Below are positions 1 through 8,269 of a stretch of 20,810 nucleotides of DNA, piece by piece. Source of the DNA: Pseudomonadota bacterium (GTDB lineage Bacteria > Pseudomonadota > Gammaproteobacteria > Acidiferrobacterales > UBA6901); assembly GCA_021783175.1 (NCBI GenBank), contig JAJXUF010000052.1:1-20810 (forward strand), given 5' to 3'. The notes below the pieces were generated by a model. The model saw nothing but the letters and a program-made list of their open reading frames with translations. It was not told the DNA's origin and did no database searches. How positions within the stretch are numbered: position 1 is the stretch's first letter; the number at the start of each line of letters is the position of its first letter. The translations under genes were made by a program, and so were the position numbers.

Positions 1-1451
1 TCGGGAATCGACATGAAAAAGCGCGTGATCTCCGGGTGCGTCACGGTGACCGGACCGCCCGCCTCGATCTGCTTCTCGAACTTCGGAATCACGCTGCCCG
101 ACGAGCCGAGCACATTGCCGAAGCGCACCGACACGAAGCGTGTGCCGTCCGGCTGCTGCATGGCCTGACAGGCCATCTCGGCCAGCCGCTTGGTGGCTCC
201 CATGACGTTGGTCGGGTTGACGGCCTTGTCGGTGGAGATCATCACGAACTTGCCGACCCCATGCGCCTGTGCGGCTGCACCCACCACCTGTGTGCCCAGC
301 ACGTTGTTGCGCACCGCCTCCCAGGCGTTGTCGTTCTCCATCAGCGGCACATGCTTGTAGGCCGCAGCATGAAACACCACTGCGGGACGATATTCATCCA
401 TCACCCGGTTCACCCACGCGGCGTTCTTCACATCGCCGATCACCGGCGCGATCGACAGATCGGGAAAACGCCGCGGCAATTCCTGCTCCATCGCGTACAG
501 CGCCAGCTCGGACTGCTCGAACAGCACCAGCTTCGCCGGCTTGAAGCGCGCGATCTGGCGGCACAGTTCGGAGCCGATCGAGCCCCCCGCGCCGGTCACC
601 ATCACCACCTGGCCGGTCAGCAACCGGTGCAGGCCGCTGTCGTCGAGTTGCACCGGGTCGCGCCCAAGCAGGTCGTCGAGTTCGACACGGCGCAGGCTGG
701 AGACCGACACCTTGCCCGCCACTAGATCCTCGAGCGACGGGATCGTCATCACATTCAGGCTCGCTTCGGCGCAAATCTGCGTAATGCGCTTGCGCACCTC
801 GTGTGCGGCCGACGGCAGCGCCAGCACGACGTCGTCCACATCCATTTTTTTTGCCCAGACAGCGACGTCGGCCAACCCGCCTAGTACCGGAATACCCTGC
901 ACCAGACGCCCCTGCTTGTTGCGACTGTCATCCAGCAGGCCCACCACATGGAAGCCTGACGGATTGCGTGCCAGTTCGCGCAGCAGGAAATCCGCCGCCG
1001 AACCGGCCCCAGCGACCAGCACCGGCTTGCTGTCTGGGTGCAGCATGCTCGCCAAACGGTGCTCCTTCCACGCGCGGTATGCCAGCCGGCTTCCGCCCAT
1101 CACCGTCACCAGCAGCAGCGGATCAAGAATCAGTACCGAACGCGGCACCACTTCGTGGACGCGAAACAGGATCAGCACCACCGGAATCAGCAGTGCCGCC
1201 AGGCCGACGGCGAGCACGATGCGCTTGAGGTCGGGCAGACTGGCAAAGCGCCAGATGCCGCGATAAAGCCCGAAGCGCCAGAACACCGCGGCCTGCAATG
1301 GCACCACCCACAGCAGCGTCGACAGCGCGGCAGCCTCGAACTCCGGCGGCACCGCCAGATTGAAGCGCAGCCAGTAAGCAGCCAGCCAGGCGAAAGCCGT
1401 GGCCAGAATGTCGTGCAGGATGATGGCGACGGTACGGGGATTAAAATTCAT
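1..1451 (-). CDS. wbpM: WbpM/CapD-type UDP-GlcNAc 4,6-dehydratase, C-terminus cut by window edge
   Basis: Membrane-anchored nucleotide-sugar 4,6-dehydratase that starts 6-deoxy-HexNAc (QuiNAc/FucNAc) synthesis. I translated 483 codons from the ATG at 1451; the frame is still open at the left edge, where about 140-180 residues of the usual 620-665 should be missing. The N-terminal ~125 residues are hydrophobic, with about four predicted membrane segments, followed by a CoA-binding-like Rossmann fold (VAGAGSAADF near 147-156). The SDR domain has the NAD motif TGAGGSIGSEL (286-296) and STDKA (406-410). Met417 and Lys421 occupy the usual YxxxK positions, the Tyr-to-Met change characteristic of WbpM/PglF/CapD large dehydratases. 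The visible end, VTHPEITRFFMSIP, is a strongly conserved family block. The ATG overlaps the 3' end of the upstream wbpL-type gene by 11 nt, so the two are probably translated together. Family is very secure; the exact product sugar is inferred. Confidence 0.95.
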   Translation of the reverse strand, partial: MNFNPRTVAIILHDILATAFAWLAAYWLRFNLAVPPEFEAAALSTLLWVVPLQAAVFWRFGLYRGIWRFASLPDLKRIVLAVGLAALLIPVVLILFRVHEVVPRSVLILDPLLLVTVMGGSRLAYRAWKEHRLASMLHPDSKPVLVAGAGSAADFLLRELARNPSGFHVVGLLDDSRNKQGRLVQGIPVLGGLADVAVWAKKMDVDDVVLALPSAAHEVRKRITQICAEASLNVMTIPSLEDLVAGKVSVSSLRRVELDDLLGRDPVQLDDSGLHRLLTGQVVMVTGAGGSIGSELCRQIARFKPAKLVLFEQSELALYAMEQELPRRFPDLSIAPVIGDVKNAAWVNRVMDEYRPAVVFHAAAYKHVPLMENDNAWEAVRNNVLGTQVVGAAAQAHGVGKFVMISTDKAVNPTNVMGATKRLAEMACQAMQQPDGTRFVSVRFGNVLGSSGSVIPKFEKQIEAGGPVTVTHPEITRFFMSIP

Positions 1452-2397
1452 TGCGGGATTGATGCCAGCGAAAATCGATGGCGGGAAAAAGCAGCAAATA
1501 GGGGGCCACCGACAGTATAAGCAGCCACGCCGCATGTTGCGGGAGAAACAGGATCGCAAACGCCAGCGCGGCCATCACCAGCATCAGGACATAGGCCGCC
1601 AGTGCCAGTTGGCGATGCGAGGCGCCGAGCAGCACCACACGCTGATAATAATGCGAGCGGTGCGCCTGCCAGATTTTCTCGCCTCGCAGCGCACGCTGCG
1701 CGAGCGTGACGCTGGCGTCGACGATAAAGGGGGAAAACACCAGCAGCGGGAACAGCCACGGCCATACGTGCTGGATTGCACCCAGGATGCCCAATGATGC
1801 AGCCAGGAACCCCAGCGGGATCGAACCCGCATCCCCCATGAACACCCGCGCCGGCGGAAAGTTGAAGCGCAGGAAGGCCAGCGCCGCCGCTGCGATCGAC
1901 GCGCAGAAGAACGCCAGCCCATGAGTATCGCCCAGCCACGCAGCGAGCGCCAGCGCCCCGAAGCCGATGGCCGCCATGCCGCCTGCCAGTCCGTCCGAAC
2001 CGTCCATAAAGTTGTACAGATTGGTCATCCACACCACCGCCAGCGTGCCCGCCAGCAAGGCCCAGCCGGTCAGTCCCAGCGCCAGCAGGCAACTCACCGC
2101 GGCAACGAAGTGCCCCAGAAAACGCACCCTTACTGGCAATCCGCGGACATCATCCAGCACCGACATTGCGGCCAGGGCAAACGCAGCCAGCATCGTTGGC
2201 AGCAAGACTGCCTCAGCCAGCCAAACCGCTGCCACAAGCACACCAGCCATGATTCCCAGCCCCCCGATACGCGGCGTCGGCATCGCGTGCAGCGAGCGTT
2301 CGTTAGGGTGATCCATCGGCAGGCGGCTGCGCCGCAGCAGCCAGGCAAGCGTCAGCCAGCAGCTCATGAAAGCCAAAAAAGGTGCGAACCACATCAT
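1441..2397 (-). CDS. wbpL: WbpL/WecA-family undecaprenyl-phosphate sugar-1-phosphate transferase
   Basis: Integral membrane enzyme (318 aa, MraY/WecA/WbpL family) that transfers a HexNAc-1-phosphate from its UDP-sugar to undecaprenyl phosphate on the cytoplasmic face, starting repeat-unit assembly. The sequence is almost entirely hydrophobic helices. Family signatures are present: MDHPNERSLH (28-37), LDDVRG (81-86), NLYNFMDGSDGLAGG (126-140), the FMGDAGSIPLGF block (186-197) and the cytoplasmic-loop motif HRSHYYQR (246-253). The start ATG overlaps the TGA of the preceding reductase gene (ATGA), and a second ATG follows at once, so either Met could serve. Adjacency to the wbpV- and wbpM-type genes reproduces the Pseudomonas aeruginosa O-antigen arrangement and suggests QuiNAc or FucNAc as first sugar. 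Family is seen directly; the substrate is inferred. Confidence 0.93.
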   Translation of the reverse strand: MMWFAPFLAFMSCWLTLAWLLRRSRLPMDHPNERSLHAMPTPRIGGLGIMAGVLVAAVWLAEAVLLPTMLAAFALAAMSVLDDVRGLPVRVRFLGHFVAAVSCLLALGLTGWALLAGTLAVVWMTNLYNFMDGSDGLAGGMAAIGFGALALAAWLGDTHGLAFFCASIAAAALAFLRFNFPPARVFMGDAGSIPLGFLAASLGILGAIQHVWPWLFPLLVFSPFIVDASVTLAQRALRGEKIWQAHRSHYYQRVVLLGASHRQLALAAYVLMLVMAALAFAILFLPQHAAWLLILSVAPYLLLFPAIDFRWHQSRNEF

Positions 2398-3338
2398 GCC
2401 AAAGCCGCCACAGTTGCAGCCAATCCCGCTTCCATCGAAAAAGGCGGCGTCCAGCCAAGGCGTGTACGAATCGCAGCGCTATCTACATACAGCGAACCCG
2501 TCAGGCGTGCCACTGCTGCACGCTTCCCCAGCAAGATGCCCACCCCTTCGAGCGCACCAACCGGCACCGCCAGCAAACGGGCCGACCGCCCCATCGAACG
2601 GGCCAGCACACGGATCAAGTCCGGCGTTGAAACCGCCTGGCCATCGTCGAGCAAGAAGGTCTGCCCGGCAGCCGCCTGGTGCTCGACGCACCGCCAGATC
2701 GCATCGACAAAATTGCCCAGGTACAGCAGGCTGCGGCGGTTACGGATCGCCCCCAGCGGCAGCGGCCAGCCCTTTTGAACCGTTTGCATCAGCCGCAGGA
2801 AATTCGCCTTCACCCCCGGCCCATACACTAGCGGCGGCCGCAGGATGACCACCTCAAGCCCGGTTTCCTGCGCGATCCTGTGTAACCCCTGCTCGGCCTC
2901 CCATTTGGAAACTGCGTACGCGTCCTCGGGCGCCGGCACGTCCGTTTCGCGATAGGGTTCATCGCGCCCCTCGCCATTGACCTTGATGGTGCTGACGAAG
3001 ACGAAACGCTTGACCCCCGCCTGTGCCGCCTGGCGGGCAAGATTGAGCGTGGCCTCGGTGTTGGTCTCGTGATACAAGACATGGGGATCCTGTGTACTTT
3101 CACGCATCTTGTGCACGCGCGCTGCAAGATGGACAACCGCATCACAGCCTTCGAGCGCCATATGCCAGTCCGTCGATGGCCCGATATCGCCGACCACCAC
3201 TTCGTCCGGCAAACCCGTCCCGCGCCGTACGGCGGGGATAACCGCGTGACCGGCGGCGTCGAGTTGAGCACACAACGCGCGGCCGACAAAACCCGTTGCA
3301 CCGGTGACCAGCACCCTGGAATGGTTCGGATTCGTCAT
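2394..3338 (-). CDS. wbpV: WbpV-type NAD-dependent nucleotide-sugar reductase/epimerase
   Basis: Extended short-chain dehydrogenase/reductase (314 aa). The N-terminal nucleotide-binding motif is VTGATGFVG (11-19), followed by HLAARVH (70-76) and VSTIKVNG (115-122); the active-site pair is Tyr141/Lys145 in YAVSK. The pattern matches the WbpV/WbtF branch, which reduces or epimerises the 4-keto-6-deoxy-HexNAc made by WbpM, giving UDP-QuiNAc or a related sugar. It begins with a 4-nt ATGA overlap with the upstream glycosyltransferase and ends in another with the wbpL-type gene, so it sits in the tightly coupled end module of the locus. Alternative: a GalE-like UDP-HexNAc 4-epimerase. The SDR fold is certain; the exact reaction rests on context. 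Confidence 0.85.
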   Translation of the reverse strand: MTNPNHSRVLVTGATGFVGRALCAQLDAAGHAVIPAVRRGTGLPDEVVVGDIGPSTDWHMALEGCDAVVHLAARVHKMRESTQDPHVLYHETNTEATLNLARQAAQAGVKRFVFVSTIKVNGEGRDEPYRETDVPAPEDAYAVSKWEAEQGLHRIAQETGLEVVILRPPLVYGPGVKANFLRLMQTVQKGWPLPLGAIRNRRSLLYLGNFVDAIWRCVEHQAAAGQTFLLDDGQAVSTPDLIRVLARSMGRSARLLAVPVGALEGVGILLGKRAAVARLTGSLYVDSAAIRTRLGWTPPFSMEAGLAATVAALA

Positions 3339-4111
3339 CCCAAGCCGCCGGTTTTTGGCAGGCGCAGCCAGTGCTTGCCCAAGTAGCGCGCCATACTGGC
3401 TGCATGCCAGCGCATGTAACGGAAATCGCGCCGGCTCGTACGGCGTGCATCATGGACCACCTGCACTTTGGGACAGGCCAGCACCCGACGTCCAGCCTGC
3501 CACAGGCGCGTGCAGATATCGACATCCTCGTAATACAGGAAGAACCCCTCGTCGAAACCACCCACGCGTTGATAATCCTCAGCCCGGAACAGCATGAACA
3601 TGCCGCCTACCCAGTCCGCCGAGAATGTCTCGCCACCTACCGCAAACGGGTAGCGGCCATCACCCCGGCCCAACATCTTGCCGGCCAGCGAACATGGCGT
3701 CGGGAATCGACGGATGCTGTCCTCGATCTTTCCTTCCGGAGAAAGTACAGCGGGGGCAATCACGGCGGCTTGCTGCCTCTCAATCTCTTCTATCAATAGA
3801 GGGAAAGGGTTTTCCGGCATGCGTATATCCGGATTCATTACGCAGAACCATTTTTCCTTTGCAAGCCGAAATGCCGCGTTGTGATTCGCGCCGAAACCCT
3901 TCGGCGAGGCATTCTCCACATTTCTCACTGGATAGGGAAAATCATCGACAGCGAATGGCAGTTGCTCGGGAATATTCGTGGTCAGAATGACCTCAATAGG
4001 CACCGAGTCGACAAAGTGGGCGAGGTCGGCGAGAGCCTCGCTGACCAAGGTACCCTGGCCATGACTGACGACAGATATCGAGATAAGGGGTAACTCGTCA
4101 AAAGCGGACAT
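3335..4111 (-). CDS. Glycosyltransferase family 2, rhamnosyltransferase (WbbL)-like
   Basis: Cytoplasmic GT-A fold glycosyltransferase (258 aa) expected to add one sugar to the lipid-linked repeat unit. It starts with the GT2 strand ISISVVSHGQG (10-20) and has KGFGANHNAAF (71-81), a metal/nucleotide site FCVMNPDIRM (89-98) with NPD where DxD is expected, and the C-terminal acceptor block GGFDEGFFLYYEDVDICTRL, including the ED pair and second Asp typical of rhamnosyltransferase-like members. The length is normal for short GT2 enzymes. The final TGA overlaps the next gene's ATG by 4 nt. Donor and linkage cannot be read from the sequence. Confidence 0.9.
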   Translation of the reverse strand: MSAFDELPLISISVVSHGQGTLVSEALADLAHFVDSVPIEVILTTNIPEQLPFAVDDFPYPVRNVENASPKGFGANHNAAFRLAKEKWFCVMNPDIRMPENPFPLLIEEIERQQAAVIAPAVLSPEGKIEDSIRRFPTPCSLAGKMLGRGDGRYPFAVGGETFSADWVGGMFMLFRAEDYQRVGGFDEGFFLYYEDVDICTRLWQAGRRVLACPKVQVVHDARRTSRRDFRYMRWHAASMARYLGKHWLRLPKTGGLG

Positions 4112-4162
4112 CGGAATACTCAGGATCTTGAATCGGGAAGCGGGTTGGATAGCCCATGTATC

Positions 4163-5248
4163 TCAGCGCAGCTCTGACAATATCCGACACACCGCCTCGG
4201 GTATTTCGTCATATGGCACGACAATCAGGTTGGGCACCGAAGAAATCCCTTCGCCTCCCACAGGAGAAGAAATGACCTTTGCGCCCGCATCCAACATCTG
4301 CAGGACCTTGATCTTGACGCCCGCCCCCAACCGCAACGGAACGACACAGAGTTCGGCCGCGCGGAATGCAGGATTTGGGTCATCGACTGCGCCGACAACA
4401 CGGACACCGGGAATCAGCGCCCCAAGCGTGCGCAACGTCAGTCGCGGGGACAGTCCGAGCACCCAGAACTGGACATCCTTGTGGCAACGCCGGATTTTCG
4501 GATACGAGAACAGAATGAAGTGCAGGATCGACCAGTGGTTCTCCGGCCGCCTCATGCTGCCGAAGAACACCAGATTCTTCCGCCCGGCGAACTCGCCGAG
4601 AATCTGCGAGACCGGTCGTGCGTTGCTCACCTCCCCGATCCGCGCGCCGGACGGCGGATGAAGCTCGATCTCTCCGCGAAACCCCATCTCACGCAACAGT
4701 TCCTGATCCTTCTGGGCCAGGACAAAACACCGCTCGACAAACCCCAAAAGCTTCTGCTCCGTCCTTCGCACCAGTGGACCCAAAAAACCCAGAATCATGC
4801 GGCGCGCTATCTTCTGGGCAACCACATCATGGACAAAGTAGTTGATGGGCAACTCGCGAAGACGGGGCGCAAAACCAAGCGTCGATGGAAAATCGAGCCA
4901 GACCTCGTCAATTCCATTTTGCAAGATGATCTCCCGTGCAACCTGGACATTGCGTGCGCTCACCCGCGTGAATAGCCAAGGCGCGCTTAAAGAGCCCTGT
5001 CCTGCCGACTGCAGAATCCCCTGACATGCTTGGCTCCATGTATGAGGCAACGTGCGGTAGGACTGACAAAGACTGACCACCGCCGGATTTGCAGATTGAT
5101 TGTTCGGAGCCAGGCACAGCACGTGCACTGCCTTGCCGGATGCGAGCAGGCCCCGAATGCTGTCCTCGCAGATGGCCTCACCTGCGCCGATTACCCCCTT
5201 GCCGCCGGGGTGAAAAGCGGTGATGAAAAGAACCTGTGGATTGCTCAT
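4163..5248 (-). CDS. Glycosyltransferase family 4 (GT-B fold, group 1)
   Basis: GT-B glycosyltransferase of 361 residues from the chosen start. It opens with VLFITAFHPGG (6-16), a typical N-terminal Rossmann strand and glycine loop. The C-terminal donor-binding half contains NLVFFGSMRRPEN (225-237) and the hallmark block LRLGAGVKIKVLQ (305-317), followed by VISSPVGGEG (325-334). The frame is open up to an ATG at 5320, but that would overlap the preceding GT2 by 50 nt and add an unconserved leader, so I place the start at the Met at 5248, where family-like sequence begins; neither start has a convincing ribosome site. It follows the GT2 by 22 nt and precedes the next by 51 nt. The sugar transferred is unknown. 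Confidence 0.85.
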   Translation of the reverse strand: MSNPQVLFITAFHPGGKGVIGAGEAICEDSIRGLLASGKAVHVLCLAPNNQSANPAVVSLCQSYRTLPHTWSQACQGILQSAGQGSLSAPWLFTRVSARNVQVAREIILQNGIDEVWLDFPSTLGFAPRLRELPINYFVHDVVAQKIARRMILGFLGPLVRRTEQKLLGFVERCFVLAQKDQELLREMGFRGEIELHPPSGARIGEVSNARPVSQILGEFAGRKNLVFFGSMRRPENHWSILHFILFSYPKIRRCHKDVQFWVLGLSPRLTLRTLGALIPGVRVVGAVDDPNPAFRAAELCVVPLRLGAGVKIKVLQMLDAGAKVISSPVGGEGISSVPNLIVVPYDEIPEAVCRILSELR

Positions 5249-5270
5249 GCAGATCTGGGCGCAGGCAGTC

Positions 5271-6029
5271 TCATCGCGCACCCATGCGTTTGGCCTTCCC
5301 ATAGGCGACGATGCGCCCAAAATGGCGCATCAGCCTCAGGCCATAAAGCAGAACCTGCAGGCCGGCGTGGCGCTCGGTCTCGAGCTGAACACGGAAAAAC
5401 TCGGCCATCGTGCCGGGGATATCCGAACCGGACAGTCCCTCCAAGGAATAGCGGCCCGCGATGAAGTCCGCCGCCACGATTTGCACCTTAGGCGACATGC
5501 AAACTCGCTTCAGGAAATGCTGATCGGCCGCGATTGGGAACCAGCGCGAATAGTATCCAAACTCTTGATGCAGACTTTTCCTGATCAAGGACCCCACCGA
5601 GTGTTGCGAGACAAACGCAAGATGCCCACGTCGCCATGATTGGCCGCGCAACGGCCGAACCACACCTGCATCCGACTCAACGCAAGCTGAAATAATATCT
5701 GCCGAGGTTTCAGTCGCGGCCCGACGATAATCAGCGACTGCAGTCGGTGAGAGCCGGTCGTCCGCCCCACAGACCAAATAGAGTTCGCCGCTTGCCAGCC
5801 TGACCGCCTTGTTCATGGCATCGTAAATTCCGCAATCGGGCTCGGAAATCCACTTGCTGACGACATCCCCTGCGGACTTGATCAATTCGACCGTGCCATC
5901 CGTCGAGGCGCCGTCCACCACGACCCATTCGTAATCGCGATCCGTCTGCGCACGGAGGCTGTCGATCAAGCCGGACAAAACCGCGGCCGCATTGTATGTG
6001 ACGGTAATAATGGAAATACTTGTGGTCAT
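5271..6029 (-). CDS. Glycosyltransferase family 2 (WcaA/PglI-like)
   Basis: GT-A glycosyltransferase of 252 aa. The N-terminus ISIITVTYNAAAVL (5-18) and VVVDGASTDGT (36-46) form the UDP-sugar-binding half. EPDCGIYDAMNKA (63-75) is a signature of this GT2 subgroup, and CGADDR (87-92) takes the place of the DxD metal site. The C-terminal ~60 residues are basic and helical, probably for membrane association, with no clear transmembrane segment. It is separated from the DUF5672 gene upstream by 53 nt. It should add one residue of the repeat unit on the cytoplasmic side; donor and acceptor cannot be assigned. Confidence 0.9.
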   Translation of the reverse strand: MTTSISIITVTYNAAAVLSGLIDSLRAQTDRDYEWVVVDGASTDGTVELIKSAGDVVSKWISEPDCGIYDAMNKAVRLASGELYLVCGADDRLSPTAVADYRRAATETSADIISACVESDAGVVRPLRGQSWRRGHLAFVSQHSVGSLIRKSLHQEFGYYSRWFPIAADQHFLKRVCMSPKVQIVAADFIAGRYSLEGLSGSDIPGTMAEFFRVQLETERHAGLQVLLYGLRLMRHFGRIVAYGKAKRMGAR

Positions 6030-6082
6030 GCAATTACGGCCTAGAAATGAACTACTGCATCAACTCGTCGATGCATGAATCT

Positions 6083-6895
6083 TCAGGGCAACGCTTTACC
6101 ATGGTCGTAAAGTGTTTTTCTCCAAAACTGGAGGTTATATTTTTCCCATGCATGACAGCCAAAAGGAAGTTGTCTCTTGTTGAGCTCAAATAAATATTCG
6201 GGCGCCACCTCGAATGCAAAGGACAAAGCGTCCTCTGGTGCCGCCACGGTGAAAAACTCACAACTACGTGGTACCAGTACCCCCCAGAACAAATCCTCAT
6301 TTATCTGCGGCTGCAACAGACGCGGGAAACTATAAGCAAATATGAAATGATGCTTAATGAACTGGATGACATTTGGTCCGACCGACATCACATTTGGAAT
6401 GCGCCTGGGGTAAGACAAAACCCGTATAAAGTCCTGCACCTTGCGCAGTGAAAACCCGCCATTTCCCCCTCCCATAAACACCGGTGGAATTACGGGATTA
6501 TCGAATCCCTCGAACAACGGGGCCCCTATATATGAATAACCCCTCTCACACCACTCTGTCAGTTCATCCGAAAAAACAAGCGCATCGGTCTGAACAATTA
6601 ACACATATTCATACTGTTTGAATCTCTTATAAAATACATTCGATTTTAAGAGCCGGTTATACCCCGCAATTCCAGAAAAATATCTGTCCGGAAAATATTC
6701 GGCCCTCAGCTTTAGATATTTTTTCTTAAGCCCTTCAACATAAGGGCACAAACGCATCGGACAGACCACATAAATATCGTGCCGCGCAAGGATTGCTAAT
6801 GTAGTCCTGAAAGAAAAGTACTCAGACTCCGTCATCGACTCTTTATAAAGCGGAACCAGCACTGCAGAGCGACTCCCCTCCCTCCCCTCAATCAT
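6083..6895 (-). CDS. DUF5672-family protein, probable glycosyltransferase-like
   Basis: 270-aa protein matching the DUF5672 pattern, a family of unproven function found in glycan loci and related to GT-A enzymes. Visible features are an N-terminal strand AVLVPLYKES (11-20), a central YEYVLIVQTDALVF (95-108) with a TDA pair where a metal-binding DxD would sit, YIGAPLF (122-128), and the glycine-rich GGGNGGFSLRK (142-152), the strongest family mark. QINEDLFWG (about 207-215) resembles an acidic catalytic block. No signal peptide or membrane helix is evident. Its ATG overlaps the upstream methyltransferase TGA by 4 nt (ATGA), implying coupled translation. The DNA is AT-rich compared with the flanks. 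The transferase role is inferred from fold-like motifs and context. Confidence 0.8.
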   Translation of the reverse strand: MIEGREGSRSAVLVPLYKESMTESEYFSFRTTLAILARHDIYVVCPMRLCPYVEGLKKKYLKLRAEYFPDRYFSGIAGYNRLLKSNVFYKRFKQYEYVLIVQTDALVFSDELTEWCERGYSYIGAPLFEGFDNPVIPPVFMGGGNGGFSLRKVQDFIRVLSYPRRIPNVMSVGPNVIQFIKHHFIFAYSFPRLLQPQINEDLFWGVLVPRSCEFFTVAAPEDALSFAFEVAPEYLFELNKRQLPFGCHAWEKYNLQFWRKTLYDHGKALP

Positions 6896-7542
6896 TTTTG
6901 TATAAAACTCAGATCCCTAATGGGAAGATTCGCTGACTTTCTCATAAACGAAAAGTACTTGCCGCCAACCCAGCCTTCTTCGAGCATCTCAAAAGACCCT
7001 TCATATCCATATATCCTTGCCCACGCCGGCGCACAGAAGTATAAGTTTAGGGTATCCTCGGTCATGATATTCACATGAGTTGGATCCTGGAAAGCCTCCT
7101 TGCTTGGGAAACACGGCTGTGTATTAAAGAAGACCCCGCCCGGTTTCAGAACACGAAATATTTCATTCATTAGGCAAATAAAGGGAAACTTCGTTTCCCC
7201 GTCAATCACGGAGATGCGTTGGATATGCTCCAATACGTCAAAGGCCGTAACATAGTCGAACAAGTCACTATCAAAGGGCAAGACGCCGAGCGCCAAATCT
7301 GCGAAAACCACGTTCTTTTCTATGTTTTCACGCAAATCGGCGCCATAAATGCGCGTGGCACCAAACGGATTTTTTGGGCTAGGACCAGAACCGATATCCA
7401 GAGCCGTCGACGTCGCTACCGCAGAAAAGTGGAGAAATTGCCTCTGTAGGATTTTGTCGTTTCTATGGTATGGTTTTTTCAGCCCCGCGATCCAGATGTA
7501 GCGATGAAGCTTGGTTTCAATATGCTTTATAAATTTCTTCAT
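6892..7542 (-). CDS. Class I SAM-dependent methyltransferase
   Basis: 216-aa Rossmann-fold methyltransferase. Motif I is ALDIGSGPSP (47-56), the acidic ribose-binding end of strand 2 is YGADLRE (66-72), FDVLEHI matches the conserved post-motif region, and VLKPGGVFFNTQP is the usual motif III-like turn. It is likely to O-methylate a sugar or a terminal residue of the glycan, but the acceptor is not readable. The short length and lack of an added domain fit stand-alone glycan methyltransferases. It is coupled to the DUF5672 gene by a 4-nt overlap; on its 5' side a 41-codon frame ends in a 4-nt overlap with this start. AT-rich, cassette-like DNA. Confidence 0.88.
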   Translation of the reverse strand: MKKFIKHIETKLHRYIWIAGLKKPYHRNDKILQRQFLHFSAVATSTALDIGSGPSPKNPFGATRIYGADLRENIEKNVVFADLALGVLPFDSDLFDYVTAFDVLEHIQRISVIDGETKFPFICLMNEIFRVLKPGGVFFNTQPCFPSKEAFQDPTHVNIMTEDTLNLYFCAPAWARIYGYEGSFEMLEEGWVGGKYFSFMRKSANLPIRDLSFIQK

Positions 7543-7664
7543 TGGTATTTCAACGATATTCTAGACTCAATCGGATTCACCGACAGATTTCGCTTGGCGT
7601 CCCCGTAGTACTCCCTTCGGCAATGAAGGCTGCAATGGATACTCAGCGAGTAAGCACGGATCAT
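7539..7664 (-). CDS. Possible 41-codon ORF bridging two genes
   Basis: Found by hand; too short for ordinary ORF lists. An ATG at 7662-7664 overlaps the TGA of the acetyltransferase gene, the frame runs 41 sense codons, and its TGA overlaps the ATG of the downstream methyltransferase at 7542, giving ATGA overlaps at both ends. The peptide begins MIRAYSLSIHCSLH and ends IESRISLKYQ; it is basic, with two cysteines and no recognisable motif. It may be a short coupling cistron, a relic of a gene removed by recombination, or chance. An open run of this length is not rare by itself; the double overlap is what makes it notable, since the same junction type links several certain genes here. Confidence 0.3.
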   Translation of the reverse strand: MIRAYSLSIHCSLHCRREYYGDAKRNLSVNPIESRISLKYQ

Positions 7665-8269
7665 TGATATTCACCACGTTCGGCCCTGTCCAGAAAACGC
7701 TCGATATTTTTATTCAGCAAATCGGGCATCGCTCTTTCGATTTGAGCAACGCTCCAGTTCCACCACTGTTGGGCAAGCAATCGGTCGATCACCGTCTGCT
7801 CAAAGCGGTATTTGACTGGCGTGGCCGGATTCCCAGTGACGATTGCATAGGGCGGCACATCGCGGGCAACGACTGCGCGTGCGCCAATGACCGCACCATC
7901 ACCGATTGTGACCCCCGAGAGGATAAGTGCCTCGGTGCCAATCCAGACATCACTGCCGATCACCACATTCCCTTTTGTCTTAGGGTGCCCCCTATATTGC
8001 TCGGCCACTTCCCATAGCTGGCTGAATGGATAGGTTGTGACCCAGTCGATACGATGTTCGCCGCCGAGAAGAATCTTTACCCCCGCAGCGACCGAGGTAT
8101 ATGAACCGATGAACAGGGTTGCGCCTTCATTCCAGGAGAAAACCTCGAAGTCACCGTAAGTGCCACAACCAATCTGGTATTGCGGATAGCGCTCGGAAAG
8201 ATTTCGGCTAGGCGGGCTCTGGAAATGGAAACGGCTACAAATCATTCCAAGCAATTTCTTTAGCTGCAT
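7661..8269 (-). CDS. CatB/XAT-type left-handed beta-helix O-acetyltransferase
   Basis: 202-aa hexapeptide-repeat acyltransferase of the CatB (xenobiotic acetyltransferase) type, which uses acetyl-CoA to acetylate hydroxyl groups; in this locus the likely target is a glycan sugar. Repeat turns are visible in LFIGSYTSVAAGVKILLGG (52-70) and again in NVVIGSDVWIGTEALILSG, VTIGDGAVIGARAVVARDV and YAIVTGNPATPVKYRF. His72 in GGEHRIDWVTTYPF is positioned like the catalytic histidine of CatB enzymes, and the loop PFSQLWEV matches the family insertion. The C-terminal helical tail (QWWNWSVAQIERA) is also typical. The start at 8269 lies 10 nt inside the end of the 8260-8595 frame and has only a weak ribosome site. 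An antibiotic-resistance role is unlikely given the context. Confidence 0.88.
   Translation of the reverse strand: MQLKKLLGMICSRFHFQSPPSRNLSERYPQYQIGCGTYGDFEVFSWNEGATLFIGSYTSVAAGVKILLGGEHRIDWVTTYPFSQLWEVAEQYRGHPKTKGNVVIGSDVWIGTEALILSGVTIGDGAVIGARAVVARDVPPYAIVTGNPATPVKYRFEQTVIDRLLAQQWWNWSVAQIERAMPDLLNKNIERFLDRAERGEYQ

Noticed and set aside
36..1266. Plus-strand frames at the left edge
   Set aside because: They are opposite the wbpM-type gene, whose translation is continuous and matches conserved blocks to the window edge.
5249..5320. Extended start of the GT4 gene
   Set aside because: The leader lies in the end of the preceding GT2 gene and is not family-like; the Met at 5248 precedes the first Rossmann strand.
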